64,000 nt of DNA, from assembly GCA_022818135.1 (NCBI GenBank), contig JAFMSR010000018.1, positions 17,839,595 to 17,903,594 of the forward strand, read 5' to 3'. Below the pieces are notes generated by a model. That model was not told the origin of the DNA and made no database searches. It saw nothing but the letters and a program-made list of their open reading frames with translations. Made by a program: the position numbers and the translations under genes. Shown in pieces: positions 26,248 to 37,540 of the stretch; the stretch's first letter is position 1; every line of letters begins with the position of its first letter. Origin of the DNA: Saxidomus purpurata (Eukaryota > Mollusca > Bivalvia > Venerida > Veneridae).

Positions 26248-26312
26248 CATAAGTTGGTCGGTCGGTCGGTCGGACTGACGGAAGGACGGCAAGTCGGTCG
26301 GCCGGTAAAGTT
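26248..26312 (+). repeat. (GGTC)n and GGAC-rich simple repeat
   Basis: 'ggtcggtcggtcggtcgg' is followed by 'gacggaaggacgg' and 'gtcggtcggccgg'. Such GGAC/GGTC tracts commonly end dispersed bivalve repeats, so this may mark a decayed element boundary. Confidence 0.8.
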
Positions 26313-26429
26313 CAATGATATAAGTATGTAACAGTACCATATTTAAAAACTGTGGAAAAACGATATGTGTAAGTACATCATTGTCCTTTCCAATATGTAT
26401 TAAAAGAACAGGCTTGCAGCCTGGCAATT

Positions 26430-26630
26430 ATTTAATAGAAAATATGCGTTGCGTGTTCTCGTGAAGCACATCATATATTTTAATGAATTTTATATTTCAT
26501 TAAAGACATGTATGTTGTATACATTCGGTACATACAAGTGTGACACTATATATTTCACAACGTCGGGACTCTGAAATTATGAAGTTTAGGTGCATAACAC
26601 TTCAATCAATAGAGATCCTGTTCTTTAAAA
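26430..26630 (+). repeat. Duplicated block J, copy 1
   Basis: 'gcgtgttctcgtgaagca...ttttaatgaattttatatttcatta' with the sequence that follows matches 47290-47490 in the same orientation. This extends the third duplication unit out to about 47.5 kb. Confidence 0.8.
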
Positions 26631-26639
26631 TGTCTTACT

Positions 26640-27299
26640 TCAGGCCCACACCTTAACTGCTAAGTCCCGAACAGAACATGATATGTAATCAAAGAAAGCA
26701 AATTAACACTACATGGCAACCTTACATTTGTTTCAACAATTGTTTACGCCAGCATTCATTCATGCGCAAATAAACATTTTAAAAATCTTTCCATTTGTTT
26801 ACTTAAAGTTATAAGATATTAATGTATGATAACATGGAATCATGATATATGAACAAAGAACAGAAACAACTATCACAATATGTAAAAACAGATTATGATG
26901 CTTTGTATGAAATATAAGCCCAGCAGTTCTCCAAGCAGTGCTTCATACCAGTGACTCCAGAAAAAAAATCAGAATAAGACATACTTTCAGTCTTTCCCGG
27001 CTATACGAACAGATAACAAACATGTGCTTCAGTAAAGGGGGTTATACTTTAAAAGCCTAAAAGAAAATTATGTTTGATAAAGCGGTGTTTTTTAGAATCA
27101 AGCCCCGATATCAGATTTTTACTGGGCCCCTATATAATATCAGTAGATGAGGCAGTGAAGGATATTGCCTTTTATAGATACAGAAGGATTTAACATTTGA
27201 ACATCAGAAAGAGCCACTTGAAAATAACATTTCAAAAGGAAGATGATGTATAAACAGTGTTGCCTGCCTTGTCAAAATTAATACAATCTTTGGGATGCG
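26640..27299. other. Intergenic DNA, no feature seen
   Basis: No reading frame or repeat recognised between blocks J and I. Confidence 0.45.
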
Positions 27300-27690
27300 A
27301 AATTTCTATTTAACGTATAAACGCTATTGATAACAATCACTATGGGTACTTTGATAACAACTACAAAATAAAGACAAAACTAGCGTGATCCTCTGAGTGT
27401 TTCTTTAATCGGCTTACAGCTTTGTGCTTTCCCCAACAGTAAATTCGATTCACATGTCAACTTCATGCTTGTTTATGGACATAGTGTAACAACTACGCAT
27501 TAGTAGACGTTGGCAATTTTGGACCAAATAACACAACTAAGTGATTAGTTTTGAAGTTCACAAATTTCCGAGACTGGCTGTTTCTGCATTCTTTGAAATA
27601 AATGGCGTTGCGGGCAATTATTGTTCAGTCACATATCTCAATCGTCTGGCTACAAATTGAAGGTATGGTGAAACATTTTACATATTTTCT
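27300..27690 (+). repeat. Duplicated block I, copy 1 (best conserved)
   Basis: Matches 35430-35725 closely. Long identical words include 'gcttacagctttgtgctttc', 'ttgtttatggacatagtgta', 'caattttggaccaaataaca' and 'gaagttcacaaatttccgag'. It also matches 55910-56275 in reverse orientation. It is the most conserved block between duplication units, yet no frame is open through it on either strand. It is either the youngest shared sequence or a non-coding sequence under constraint. Confidence 0.9.
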
Positions 27691-27776
27691 CTCAAAAGCA
27701 TTACTGGAAATAACCCTCACATTAATTATTTTAGAAACATTAAACTCATAAGGCGTTGAATCCCTGAATATAGACA

Positions 27777-27838
27777 ATTATATATATATATATTCCAATA
27801 CAAGCTAGTTTTATACTATATATATATTGTTATATATG
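27777..27838. repeat. (AT)n microsatellites
   Basis: Two AT-dinucleotide tracts within 60 bp. Confidence 0.85.
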
Positions 27839-27839
27839 T

Positions 27840-28785
27840 AGCTCAATGCATGACCGTTACTTTACTTTATAGGGATACACGATGGATTCGTCGTTATACT
27901 TTGATAGACTTTCATAAAATTTGTTACAGTCCAACGTACAAGTTCCTCAGTTCTATTGTCTAAACATATGTTTCTAAAAATAGAAACTGTATTGAAAACT
28001 TTAACACTCTGTTTATGATTTAAAATCATTTTCAATTTTGCTCATTATTTATTATGAATCAAATAACAGTTAAAGCTATCAGAAATACAAATAAAGCACC
28101 GTGCTACAAAATCGAAACTCCAGTCAGTTTGGAGGCAGTTCGGAGTTCTCCTGTAAATGGTAGTGTTAAGCAGCAGTAACTTACATCGTTAATTTCCGAA
28201 CCGCGGAGAAAAAAATCAGTTTAATTGTTTCGTACTTTTTTAAATATGATTGCAAAATAACGGGAAGAACTTGGCTTTCTAGTAATACTTTTAATGTAGA
28301 TTAGAGATTCCGGATTCCTGTTTACGAAAGGTTTTTCCTATATAAACGTATATAATCGTGCAAATATGTTGTTCTCTAAAGCTTCATTACTATTCCGCTC
28401 AGAATAGCTTTCCTTTCCACGTCATTCAGTAAAAATATCTATATCAATGAATGCTGCTGTTGGTGATAGGTGGGATGATTTCGCGGTTGTGTCATTTAAA
28501 TTTTAAAGAAAAACCCAGTTAAAAAATTTGAAATATCTTTCATTATAACATATCATCATATGAAATATAGTCATTACTATTGGTATTTGATAGCAATGTT
28601 GATATTTTACAACAATAAGAAACTAATTTAATTGTCGAAAGTGCTTAATAGTCTTAAAACACTACATCAACTGTCCGGGATGTGTTTATATTATTTGAGT
28701 TATATAGTCGTAAGAATGGATATGTAACGTTAATATACATAAAATGTAAGTGTGAATAGCTTATTAAATTTAATCTATATGTATC
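27840..28785. other. Intergenic DNA, no feature seen
   Basis: AT-rich sequence, with no gene or repeat recognised. Confidence 0.5.
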
Positions 28786-28789
28786 TTTT

Positions 28790-29345
28790 TCTACTGCCTA
28801 TTTTGAAGGCGAAGTTTGTCTGGTCAGCGTTATACCTGAGAGCAACATTATATTGTGCTTCGTGTCCTCCACGGTTCTTCCGCTGAACTTTCAATGGATG
28901 TTTTCTGACATCGCGTTTGGCTTTGTATTTGGATCGGCCTTTGTATGTTCACCCAGGAAGGCAGAAAAGTTCCAGGTACACCACATTTTGTTTCACGCTT
29001 AGTAAATGTAGACGCGTCTAGTTCTTTTATTTTCTTATTTTATACTCTTAAACAAACGTCTCCTCTACTGTACTTAGATAATCTTCTCCATTACAGTAAT
29101 TGAAATTGTCTCTTGTTTTCTTTACACGATAGTTTTCCAATTTATTTGATCTGTTTCCAAATTTACATAAGTTGCCAATCGCAATATTAATTAAGGAAGA
29201 TCGAGTGTAAAGATCACATAAAGAAGAAAACAAATCTTACAGTTCCGTCCTTACTTTCTCATCAAAAAAGCAACGAAAACTGGAAAAGTATGGAAATAAG
29301 ATTGTTTTCCGTCGTTGCTGTGTTAATCAATGTTCAATTGTTAAA
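28790..29345 (+). repeat. Duplicated block A, copy 3
   Basis: Matches 18830-19445 and 13435-13770 with 'ctccattacagtaattgaaa', 'ctgtttccaaatttacataa', 'attaaggaagatcgagtgta' and 'ctggaaaagtatggaaataa'. It marks the start of the second large duplication unit. Confidence 0.88.
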
Positions 29346-30190
29346 GCGAATGCATTTATGTATTTTTATTCTGAAATTAAGCGCTTCATCCTAGAGGGTT
29401 TTAAAGAGAACACCAAGGAATCATCTGTACAGATCCGACACTTATTGCTTGTAGGTATACTATGTTTGTACCGAGTATATCCTTAGAAGAAAATGTGGCA
29501 TGGCATTGTATCTGCATATATTGTGTTATAGATTAACCCCTTTCTGGCGTACTACATTATGGCGTTGTGGGTCGAATCTCAGTGTGTAATCAGAGTGACA
29601 TTAATTCATTACGGTTGCTACTAATTTAAGTTTCTTTAACGAAAAGTAAATTACAAGATTTACCAATTTCACTGCTATTAAAACAACGGATAAAGATTAA
29701 TATTTAAGATTGTAAGAGACTTACTGCGTGTAATATCCTACTTGTTGTACACTTTTTTGCACATTAATGTACCTTTGTACACTGAACTTAGGATTTTGTG
29801 GACTTAATGGATTTTGTAATGTGTACTCTGATTTAAGTGTACTCTGGCATGCATATTCATGAGCAATCGGGCTACAGGAATTTTGCAATTTTACACCGCT
29901 CTCATGTTTGTCATCATATAAAAGCATGACGACCAAAAATATACTTTGCTCCGTTTTATTCATTTGGATACATATATGTTACATAAAGTTTCCGATTTTT
30001 GTATCGCAAAATATGTATTAAATTCGAAAGCTTTTATCTTTTCGGATATAAATACAAAAATTCTACATGCAACGGTTGCTTAGTTGGCCCTTGCCAAAAC
30101 TCATATAATATGTCCTTTGAACACGGATACCACCGCTATGTGTTTTAGACACAGAAGTTTGTAATTTGCATTTAACAGGATTTTACCAAT
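29346..30190. other. Intergenic DNA including block C copy 2
   Basis: 29875-30010 matches block C (20880-21040). The 80-codon minus-strand frame at 29721-29963 overlaps it but is not conserved. A B-box-like word near 29568 ('gggtcgaatctc') lacks a clear A box. Confidence 0.5.
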
Positions 30191-30199
30191 CACAAATTA

Positions 30200-30332
30200 T
30201 TATCTTTAGCATTAAAAAAACTAGACTGTTATTCTGATGAAGGCTTTCGCCGAAACGTTAATATGAAAGTGATGATATTAAAACGTTGTTGTAGTAATGT
30301 GTTGTTGATTTTTTCATTCTTATCTTTAGCAT
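30200..30332 (+). mobile_element. 107-bp insertion with hammerhead-like core and 13-bp target duplication
   Basis: The word 'TTATCTTTAGCAT' occurs at 30200-30212 and again at 30320-30332, bracketing 107 bp (30213-30319). This is the structure expected of a target-primed insertion. The insert contains a hammerhead ribozyme core (annotated separately). Hammerhead motifs of this CTGATGA/GAAAC kind are documented in Penelope-like retroelements and in small non-autonomous retrozymes of animals, including bivalves. The likely identity is a 5'-truncated Penelope-like terminal repeat or a related small element. No coding sequence remains. Confidence 0.65.
30225..30298 (+). ncRNA. Hammerhead-ribozyme-like motif, probably inactive
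   Basis: CTGATGA is at 30234-30240. A short stem II, GGC/GCC with a TTTC loop, is at 30242-30251 and has one unpaired A before it. GAAA is at 30252-30255. Stem III pairs CGTTAATAT (30256-30264) with ATATTA...CG (30275-30285) across an extra AA. A GTT triplet at 30285-30287 would be the cleavage site. The flanks that should form stem I do not pair well, and GTT is a weak cleavage triplet. I therefore expect a degenerate copy with low or no self-cleavage. Confidence 0.5.
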
Positions 30333-30459
30333 ACAATCTCTTAATTATGACCGCGAAGGTGCATACTGTTTTGCTGTGCGCATATAATTTGTTCTTAAAT
30401 TAATATTTTATTGACAGTGTTCAATGCCCAGACAAAGAAACATTAGCAGAATGATAATA

Positions 30460-31155
30460 ATAAACTTCATAAACGTGCCCATCAGCTCAATATGATCCAG
30501 TACAGTATGGTCATGCAACGAGAAACAGATCGGCAATATGAAAACCATAATCAGAGAAACATTTAAGTTGGAAAGGGGATACAACTTTCCTATAACTCTT
30601 CCAAAACTAAGTGAAATGTAACTAAACATTAAACTTGACCTTCTGTACATTCGTGGCAAATTTGATTGAAATCCATCCAACCTTTCGTGAGAAAATGATC
30701 GCACACATTCGCAGAAATTGAAACCTGTATTTTATGTCCCTAAACCTACATACAAAATTTTAATTAATTTTCAAACCATGAACAATCTAAACGAAAGAAA
30801 GTTTTCAAATGTTATTTATCGGAAACCACCATTTTACTGAAATTTAAGTCAGAAAGGGACCATAACTCTTTTAACAATCTTGGATTAAACCAAAATCAAA
30901 CTTGACCTGTATTTATGATTATAAAACCTATACTCTGAATCAAATCCATGAAACGTTTTTAAAACTTATTAATCGGAAAAACACCATTTTTCTGAAATTT
31001 AAGTCGTCCATAACTCCAGTAACAATTGATGCATTTTAACTAAAGTTCAAATGAAATCCATGCAATCTTTCAAAAGTTACTGATCGTAAACGAAAGACGG
31101 TCGGCTACGGGTAACACTTTATGCACTTCCACTATTCTTCGAACGGCGTAGGCAT
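30460..31155 (+). repeat. Dispersed repeat with about four 140-150 bp tandem units
   Basis: Phrases such as 'ccataactcttttaacaatc', 'aaactTGACCT', 'atccatgaaacg/atccatccaacc/atccatgcaatc' and 'ggaaaccaccattttactga' recur at a spacing of about 140 bp. The 'cataactct...tcaaacttgacct...aaatccatgcaa' pattern belongs to a family I associate with bivalve genomes. It closes with 'gaaagacggtcggctacgg' before an A run. The 98-codon minus-strand frame at 30408-30704 is in this repeat and not a gene. Confidence 0.7.
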
Positions 31156-31162
31156 AACAAAA

Positions 31163-31560
31163 AAAAACATGCAATATCAATTCTAAGCTTTCAAATAAAA
31201 TGTGAATAGTGATTTTATCACAGCACTATAACTAATTAGATATAAATTTTATATTGTGATACTTTTTCAGCCAGAATCTCAAGAGCAGCTATTATATAGA
31301 CCGAAACAGAAATTGTTTCCCATGGTGCTAATGATTTACTTAATTCCATTTTCAAAGTGCAAAGCTAAAACACATGATCAATTTCCTTTTGGCCCACTAC
31401 TGACACTACTACATAAACAAGATAAATCAAATGATTTCGAGGTATTAAAATGTGTTCGACCTTCCGCAGTTTGTTTCATTTTGCAATATTTCTTCCACTG
31501 ACATGATATTTATACCTAACGTTAGTTTTTTGTAATCATCTAAACAGTGGCAATCTAAAA
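31163..31560 (+). repeat. Duplicated block D, copy 2
   Basis: Aligns with 21090-21545 and 37060-37860 ('caattctaagctttcaaa', 'aaagtgcaaagctaaaacac', 'ccactgacatgatatttat'). The minus strand is frameshifted and carries stops relative to copy 3. The 81-codon plus-strand frame at 31256-31501 is not shared by the other copies. Confidence 0.75.
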
Positions 31561-31989
31561 CATTCTACGCATCAAAGAACGATTTCTTTTTTGTCCTCTT
31601 TTGTGCAACAAAACATAGCTTATGTTCTAGCCTAATTACTTGTTATAAAAAGCGGAAGCATTTAATTCTACCTTTGGGAAAATACTCCTCGAAGTTCGTT
31701 CCAATATTATGCTCTAGAACTTCTTGAATATTTTAACGTAGCTCTAAAAGACTGAGAGATTATACACAAACAGGGTTTAATGTATCAACCATTAAGTTAG
31801 TCAGACTAAAATATTGGGCGTTAAGTGGGTAATGCTTAAGTTCAACACAGGACAAGTCCGTCGTCAACGTTTCAACAACTTAAATTAATTTACAGACCAA
31901 CAGGAGCGGGTTGATGCAGCCGCGCAACTGATATTTTCTTTGCCTCTGTGAAACTCAAGTGCTGTCCTACTCACCTTATTGTGATGGTG

Positions 31990-32650
31990 AATAACAACTG
32001 CAAGTTTAAAAGCCACTTTGTTTACTCTTTCAAACAAGTTTATCTAAAACAATACATCTCTAAGTACAAAAAGGGGCATAATTCCTGCGAAATGTAGGTA
32101 GGGTAGAGTTATTTAACTAGCACTATATCATAAGCTTATAATGGTAAATAACTGTTTCAAATTTCAGCGCAATGAGTTTGATTCTTCAAGAGCAAAATAG
32201 ACCTAGACACAAAACTTTACCACAAAAATCGTACAAAAAGGGACATAGTTCATCCAAAATGAAAGGTACAGTTATCTAACTTATGCAATATACTTACTCT
32301 GTAGTGATTAATATATATTTTAGGTTTCAGAGCAATAACTTTGATACTTCAGGAGAAAAGTGGACCTTAACGAGAACTTTATTCACAGAAAACAAGAAAG
32401 GCCATGATTAATGCAAAATGCAATATAAAGTTAACTTACTTGCACTTGAGTCAACTAATAATACTAAATAAATGGTTCGGCTTTCAGATCAATAGCTTTG
32501 ATATTTAAGGAGAACACGGACCTAAACACAAAACTTTACTAAGAAGCAACCTCGACAACAACGCCGACGCCGGCGACGCTTAGGCGATGACAATAACTCA
32601 CTGATTTTTTTTTTCAAAAATCAGATGAGCTGGAACTATTAAGTAATATT
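31990..32650 (+). mobile_element. Bivalve tandem-unit element with GC-rich tail
   Basis: Three to four units of about 160 bp repeat 'aaaaaggggcataattcctg', 'agttatttaac', 'tttcagagcaataactttga' and 'ggacctaaacacaaaacttt'. The element ends in a GC-rich tail 'caacgccgacgccggcgacg' and then 'gcgatgacaataactc', which I recognise as the usual terminus of a common bivalve repeat. A 'tgattttttttttcaaaaatca' hairpin follows immediately. No coding capacity is visible. Confidence 0.75.
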
Positions 32651-32689
32651 CGTTGTAACTAAATCTAGAAATCCGGAACTAGATTCTGT

Positions 32690-33019
32690 CTTTGAAATAA
32701 CGCAGGCTGTTTTGGTACAGATTATGCAATTTCTTTCGCTTTTAACCTCCGTTTATGTAAATTATCTCAAGAACTTGCTCATTTTTACAGAAAGTGGAAC
32801 ATTATTAATTGCATAAATCACACACAAATAACAAAAAGATCTGTTTTGTTGCTAGAATATTGTTCGGTCAGTAGCAACAACGATTTATTCCTCCACCGAA
32901 AGCAACATTATGTGCTTGCAAAAAACAACAGAAGTTTATTACACATTTAGATCTAATATGAAAAATTATATAAGAAATGGGAAAAAGTGAGTTTCTCTGA
33001 TAAAATGATCAAATAAAGA
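32690..33019 (+). repeat. Duplicated block E, copy 2
   Basis: Aligns with 21880-22330 and 38400-38756 ('attaattgcataaatca', 'aacaaaaagatctgttttgt', 'gctagaatattgttcgg', 'attcctccaccgaaa'). It is interrupted at its 3' end by the LINE fragment at 33028. Confidence 0.9.
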
Positions 33020-33188
33020 CACTGAATAAACATCAATGTATATAAAATGTATATTTGCATAAATGTATATTGTTATTTCATTTACCGTTTTTTTTTGCCA
33101 TTTTGTTTCTTTTCTAGAAGGCCACATTGTAAATAAGTTTTGTATGTTTTGAGCATTGCTTTATGTGTAAACCTTCTTTAAATAAAGA

Positions 33189-33230
<42 letters not shown>

Positions 33231-33238
33231 CACTGAAT
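33020..33238 (+). mobile_element. 5'-truncated LINE 3' end with (TTA)n tail
   Basis: The insert 33028-33230 ends in 'aataaagacattatt' followed by about 13 TTA triplets (33190-33230). It is flanked by CACTGAAT at 33020-33027 and 33231-33238, an apparent 8-bp target duplication. The internal words 'ggccacattgtaaataag' and 'gtaaaccttctttaaataaa' are typical of LINE 3' untranslated regions in molluscs. Block E copy 3 at 38.7 kb lacks this segment, which supports a late insertion into copy 2. No coding part remains. Confidence 0.7.
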
Positions 33239-33299
33239 TTAGAAAAAAACCTTATTCCACATAAAACTCCCTGTAACGCAATCAAGTTATAACCGTTAC

Positions 33300-33615
33300 T
33301 TTTCAAGCATCACCAGAGCCATCAGAGCTGAATCAGTACTAGAAAAACAAAAATAATATCAAACAGGGAATGCCACGTACCAAAACCGCGCCTCCCCAAA
33401 ACGAACCCCAGCACCCGAGTGCACACCAAACAAAGCCACACCCCCACGCAAACCGTAACACTATGTATAAAACATATAACTACCATCACACATAGCTACA
33501 AAGCCAACACAGAGGACAAAACGAACATTAAAGGAACACAGTGGGGCACCGCCTTGGAACGGTCAGTGGCAAAAACACCACTGGGGAGCTTAAACCGGTT
33601 TATCTAGGACACATT
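33300..33615. other. C-rich island, probable inserted element
   Basis: Base composition changes abruptly to C-rich/A-rich ('cgcgcctccccaaaacgaac', 'cacacccccacgc', 'cagtggggcaccgccttgg'). The stretch is absent from the corresponding place in copy 3 (38.8-39.0 kb). It ends near 'aaaccggtttatctagg', a palindromic word. It is probably a fragment of a mobile element, but I cannot name the family, and the 62-codon frame inside it has no recognisable domain. Confidence 0.5.
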
Positions 33616-33624
33616 TGTCCCCCA

Positions 33625-34380
33625 CGAAATCCAAATGTCAATAGTGTATAAATAATATCGTAAAAACAATACTTATTTATATGTATTCCTAAACACGATA
33701 AATAAATTTCTTTGATTGCAAATAATCGCAGGGTTTACTCAATCATGAAACTCTGCTGCAATCTAGAATTATAAGGTGGAATTTCACTCGCAAAACGGCA
33801 CTGTGAGTGTTTAATTGGATTAGCATGTCAACTTTCCTCTGCCATGGTGTTTGAGAATCTCGCCCTTTGGCTCAATCTCCCTCGGTTTATTTTTTAAAGA
33901 TATAGGTGGAATTTGTTTGTAAATGATGCAGTCAACGTAGGACACCCCGTTAAACTGGACAAACAAACCACTACCGAAAGTATAACATTACTCGATCTTC
34001 CTTATGTTAATTTTTATGAAATTGGTTAATCCGAAATGAACTGACCACATCTTTCATTTTTTATTGATTTAAATATAATTCATTTGCGCTGTTTCTGATG
34101 TGTACGAAATGAGTTTAAGCAAATTCCATTAAAAATTTCGTCATCTACTGGCGCCAGATATGGACGTTTTATAGACAGCTTTGCGTTTAACAGTTGTGAA
34201 TGTTTAGATATTAAATTTTATACGGTATTAAAAATGTTAATTGATTCTATATCTGCAAACATTACCACTGACTTTGTTCATTTTTCTGGCTTATTTGATA
34301 TATTTGTAAACAACTTGTCAGTAATAAAGCTATTACTGTATGACAAGTTCTTCTCACATTTCTGCATTTCATATAGGAGT
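33625..34380 (+). repeat. Duplicated block F, copy 2
   Basis: Close match to 24490-25230 and a partial match to 39010-39400. Shared words include 'atagtgtataaataatatcg', 'cgtcatctactggcgccaga', 'tatctgcaaacattaccact' and 'cagtaataaagct'. Confidence 0.9.
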
Positions 34381-34669
34381 ATTTAGCATTACTTCCCGTT
34401 AGTTCGGTTGCTTCAGTTTATTTATAGGAATACGATGACAACTTCTGATTACCCTGTCATTCAACTGTTTTTCAAGGTTTTACTGTTTCCTTCTCCGTCT
34501 TCGGTATTTGTGAATACATGTTTTGAAAAAAGGTGTCCGTTAGAAATATGAGTCTAAGAATGCAATAAAACGGAAATCCTTATTTTATGAAACAAGTGCA
34601 TTTTATGAAACAGCGCTTCAGTCATAGTTGTTAAAACATTCATATCAGAGATCAACTTATGAGTTATAA

Positions 34670-35185
34670 TAAACTCTGGATGAGCTTTATATAACTTAGA
34701 TTTTACGGTTTAATTCCGCACATAGGCGCAAACCAAAATTATACTTCATTATGTCTGGAACAGAAACATAAAACTAGGGAGATTTGTTCAGATGGCAAAA
34801 TAAAAGCGGCAGTTATATTCATACTGAAGCTATTTCAGAAAATTTAGTGCTATTATATAATGATGTTACCATCTGAATCCGGTTTTACATCTAAGACAGA
34901 CATTATGCTTGCGCCTTCGCAAAAGTAATTTATGAAACAATAACCTAAACTAGTTTTATTTTTAGCAGATTTTAAAAGATGTATTCTGAAAACAAATTCG
35001 TTGTTAGGCATTGGGTTAATTACTTTATATCATTTCAATTATAACATGTGATTCATACTGTTAATTTTCAGGTTTTACACGTTACCGAAAATAACACTCT
35101 GACAACAGCCTTGTCACAGTATTGCCCACAGAATAATAATAAGTTCTGTTCCTTCGTTAAATTTTGAAGTTTTCATACAAGAAAA
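34670..35185 (+). repeat. Duplicated blocks G and H, copy 2
   Basis: Block G is at 34680-34935 ('aattccgcacataggcg', 'cataaaactagggagatttg', 'gtgctattatataatgatgt', 'ctgaatccggttttacatct'). Block H is at 34990-35180 ('ttaccgaaaataaca'). Both match copy 1 at 25.5-26.2 kb and the copies at 41.5-45.1 kb. Confidence 0.88.
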
Positions 35186-35429
35186 ACGTATTCACTATAT
35201 ATATAGAGATACACTTGTTTGCAATATTAGAATTTCCAGGTGTCCATGTTTTATCTTTGCAGAAATAGCCGAGTGAAAATAATATTTCAAGCAATATAGA
35301 AACACCTGCTTGCCTTGTCGAAATACAATGACTTAAATACAAATTTCTGTTAGCCGTATACATTGTAATTATATTCTGTGGAAAATACTCACTTGGATTA
35401 TTCTTTTAACAACAATGCAACTGGAAAAT

Positions 35430-35725
35430 GTAATACGCTTACAGCTTTGTGCTTTCCCCGGCAGTAAATTAACTCCAAGTGTCAACATCAAACTTGTTTA
35501 TGGACATAGTGTAACAACTAACAACAACGCATTATTAGATGTTCGCAATTTTGGACCAAATAACACAACTAAGTGACGAATTCTGAAGTTCACAAATTTC
35601 CGAGACTGTTTGTTTCTGCATTATCTGAAATAAATCGTGTTGTGGCAATTATTGTTCAGTTATCACAATCGTCTGGCTGCAGTCTCGATTAGACATCTTT
35701 CCAAATTGAAAACTTGATGAAACAT
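35430..35725 (+). repeat. Duplicated block I, copy 2
   Basis: Close match to 27380-27690, and inverted match to 55910-56275. See copy 1 for the shared words. No open frame spans it. Confidence 0.9.
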
Positions 35726-36589
35726 TAGATAATTTTAGCATACTGGATCGAATCCGTACATTTAGTACTTGAGTTACATTTCACACATAAGACATTCAAC
35801 CAATTACATGTATTCCAATATAGGTGTGTTTAATAGTTGCCTTTTTTACAGAAACAAACACAGAGCACTTGGCATACCTTTATAGACTTTTGAAAAAGCG
35901 TCTGAGCTCAGTAAAGGGAACGCCCAGACATTATTAGTAGAATGAATCAAGTGCCGCTTGTATGTACACTGTGTGCAATGTTCAGTGTGTTTATCATAAA
36001 AAACAAAACTCTATATGTTGCTGCATCTGTATATATTGTGTACGTAAATTTCGAATTTAGTCATTTTGCATCTGTTATAGATTTATTATCTTGCAACTAA
36101 TATAAACTCCTGTCCAAAGTTTCACCACGTATCGCAATTCGTCCGAAACAACTTAGCAGTAAAAAAAAAATATTGTTTTTCTTCTTTTCCAGCATGACAT
36201 TTTGCCAGAAAAATGGCAAAAATTCGTGCCAGAGCAACAAAGTATCTAGCATATGTACTGTAGTCACTAAAGCTGTACATCCAATAGACCTTTAATTTCA
36301 ACATTGTTGTGACATGTCACAATAATATATGATCAGATATATGATCAGATACTTGTGTACAAACAATGATAAAATTCTAAGAGATATGAAGTTATTCCGA
36401 CTGTTACTAACTCAAATTCGTTTAGCTATCAGAGTCTTGAAGAAAAGTATAGAACACTCTAAGTTTCTATCTTTGATCTTTCAACGTTCAACAGTTGTTA
36501 CGATCATTGTTGGCGTAACGAAATTTGCCTATTTAACTACACTGTTTCCCAGTGATTTAAGCAACTGATATGGATGAAAGTTCTGTATT
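35726..36589. other. Intergenic DNA, no gene accepted
   Basis: The 79-codon frame at 36329-36568 has no recognisable domain and no counterpart in the other duplication units. A short direct repeat 'atatgatcagat' occurs twice at 36327-36350. Confidence 0.5.
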
Positions 36590-37138
36590 ATTTTAGCATT
36601 GTGAAAGACATATTAGGTCCTATAAAGTACTACTCACAGTGATTCTTTGTCGCATTGTCATTTCCTTAGAACCCATAGAAGCGTTCACCATTCGTACATT
36701 GAATAACATTGTTTATTATCAGCAAATTAGGAAAAGCAAGATAACTTGTCCAGTCCGATGTATTTTTAAGCAAAAACATAAAAATACATGATATGTTTCA
36801 TTACATTGCAATGAGCCATGTTTTCACTATTTTCTAGTATTTTCCGTAAACAAAAGCGAATTGACAATTAGACGATGAACGAAATACATTTTGTTGCGGT
36901 TTATGTTTTTGAGTTTAGTATAGTATAAAGCTGCGCAGTTTTACATCGGGGAAATGTTTTAAAAATTCAAAGTGTTCCTCTAATAATTTTTCTGATATGA
37001 ATATGGATTCAGAACAATGATATTGAAACAACAATTTTGTTGTTAGATCTTGTCATCAAAATGTATATAATTCTAAGATTTGAAAAAATGTTAATGGTGC
37101 TTTTATCTTAGTATTTAACAATTTAAGATATAAAATAT
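36590..37138 (+). repeat. Duplicated blocks B and C and start of D, copy 3
   Basis: 36590-36690 ('gtgaaagacatatta', 'cattgtcatttccttagaacc') matches block B at 20280. 36910-37030 weakly matches C. 37060-37135 ('attctaagatttgaaaa') matches the beginning of D. The foldback element at 37139 interrupts D here. Confidence 0.7.
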
Positions 37139-37540
37139 AGGGTTATTAGTATAGAGCGTGATCGCAGCCGGATTTGCTCGAGCGTGCGTCGGATCACGAG
37201 GCGAGCACGAGTTTGATCCGACCTCGACGAGCGCCAACCCGGCTTATGGACACATACTAACTAATAACCCTTTTATTTCCTATTGACACTTGTCTGCGCG
37301 AAAAACTAAATAATGTTCTAAGCATGAAATTGAAGAAAACCCTTTTAGGCGAAAATACGGAGTAGCGACGTCTTTTATTGACGTCACGTAAAACAAATAG
37401 AACACCCAGTCAAAGCGTTCTCATGCGCATGCTTTAGAGCCAATTGAGCCTCTTACAAATTGCCGCGCTTTTTGTATTCCCCCTACTACATACGATTTTT
37501 TTCTGTCGCCGATTTGATGGTGAAATAGGCTGTATTTTGG
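37139..37540 (+). mobile_element. Foldback element, copy 1 (402 bp)
   Basis: Starts with a 133-bp imperfect hairpin (37139-37271). 'agggttattagtatag' pairs with '...actaataaccct', and the inner GC-rich arms 'gccggatttgctcgagcgtg' and 'gacgagcgccaacccggc' also pair. A 270-bp non-palindromic body follows ('cttttattgacgtcac', 'gagccaattgagcctcttac', 'gatttgatggtgaaa'). The whole unit matches 53675-54130. It interrupts block D relative to the copies at 21.1 and 31.2 kb, so it is an insertion. It encodes no protein and is non-autonomous; the superfamily is unknown. Confidence 0.8.
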
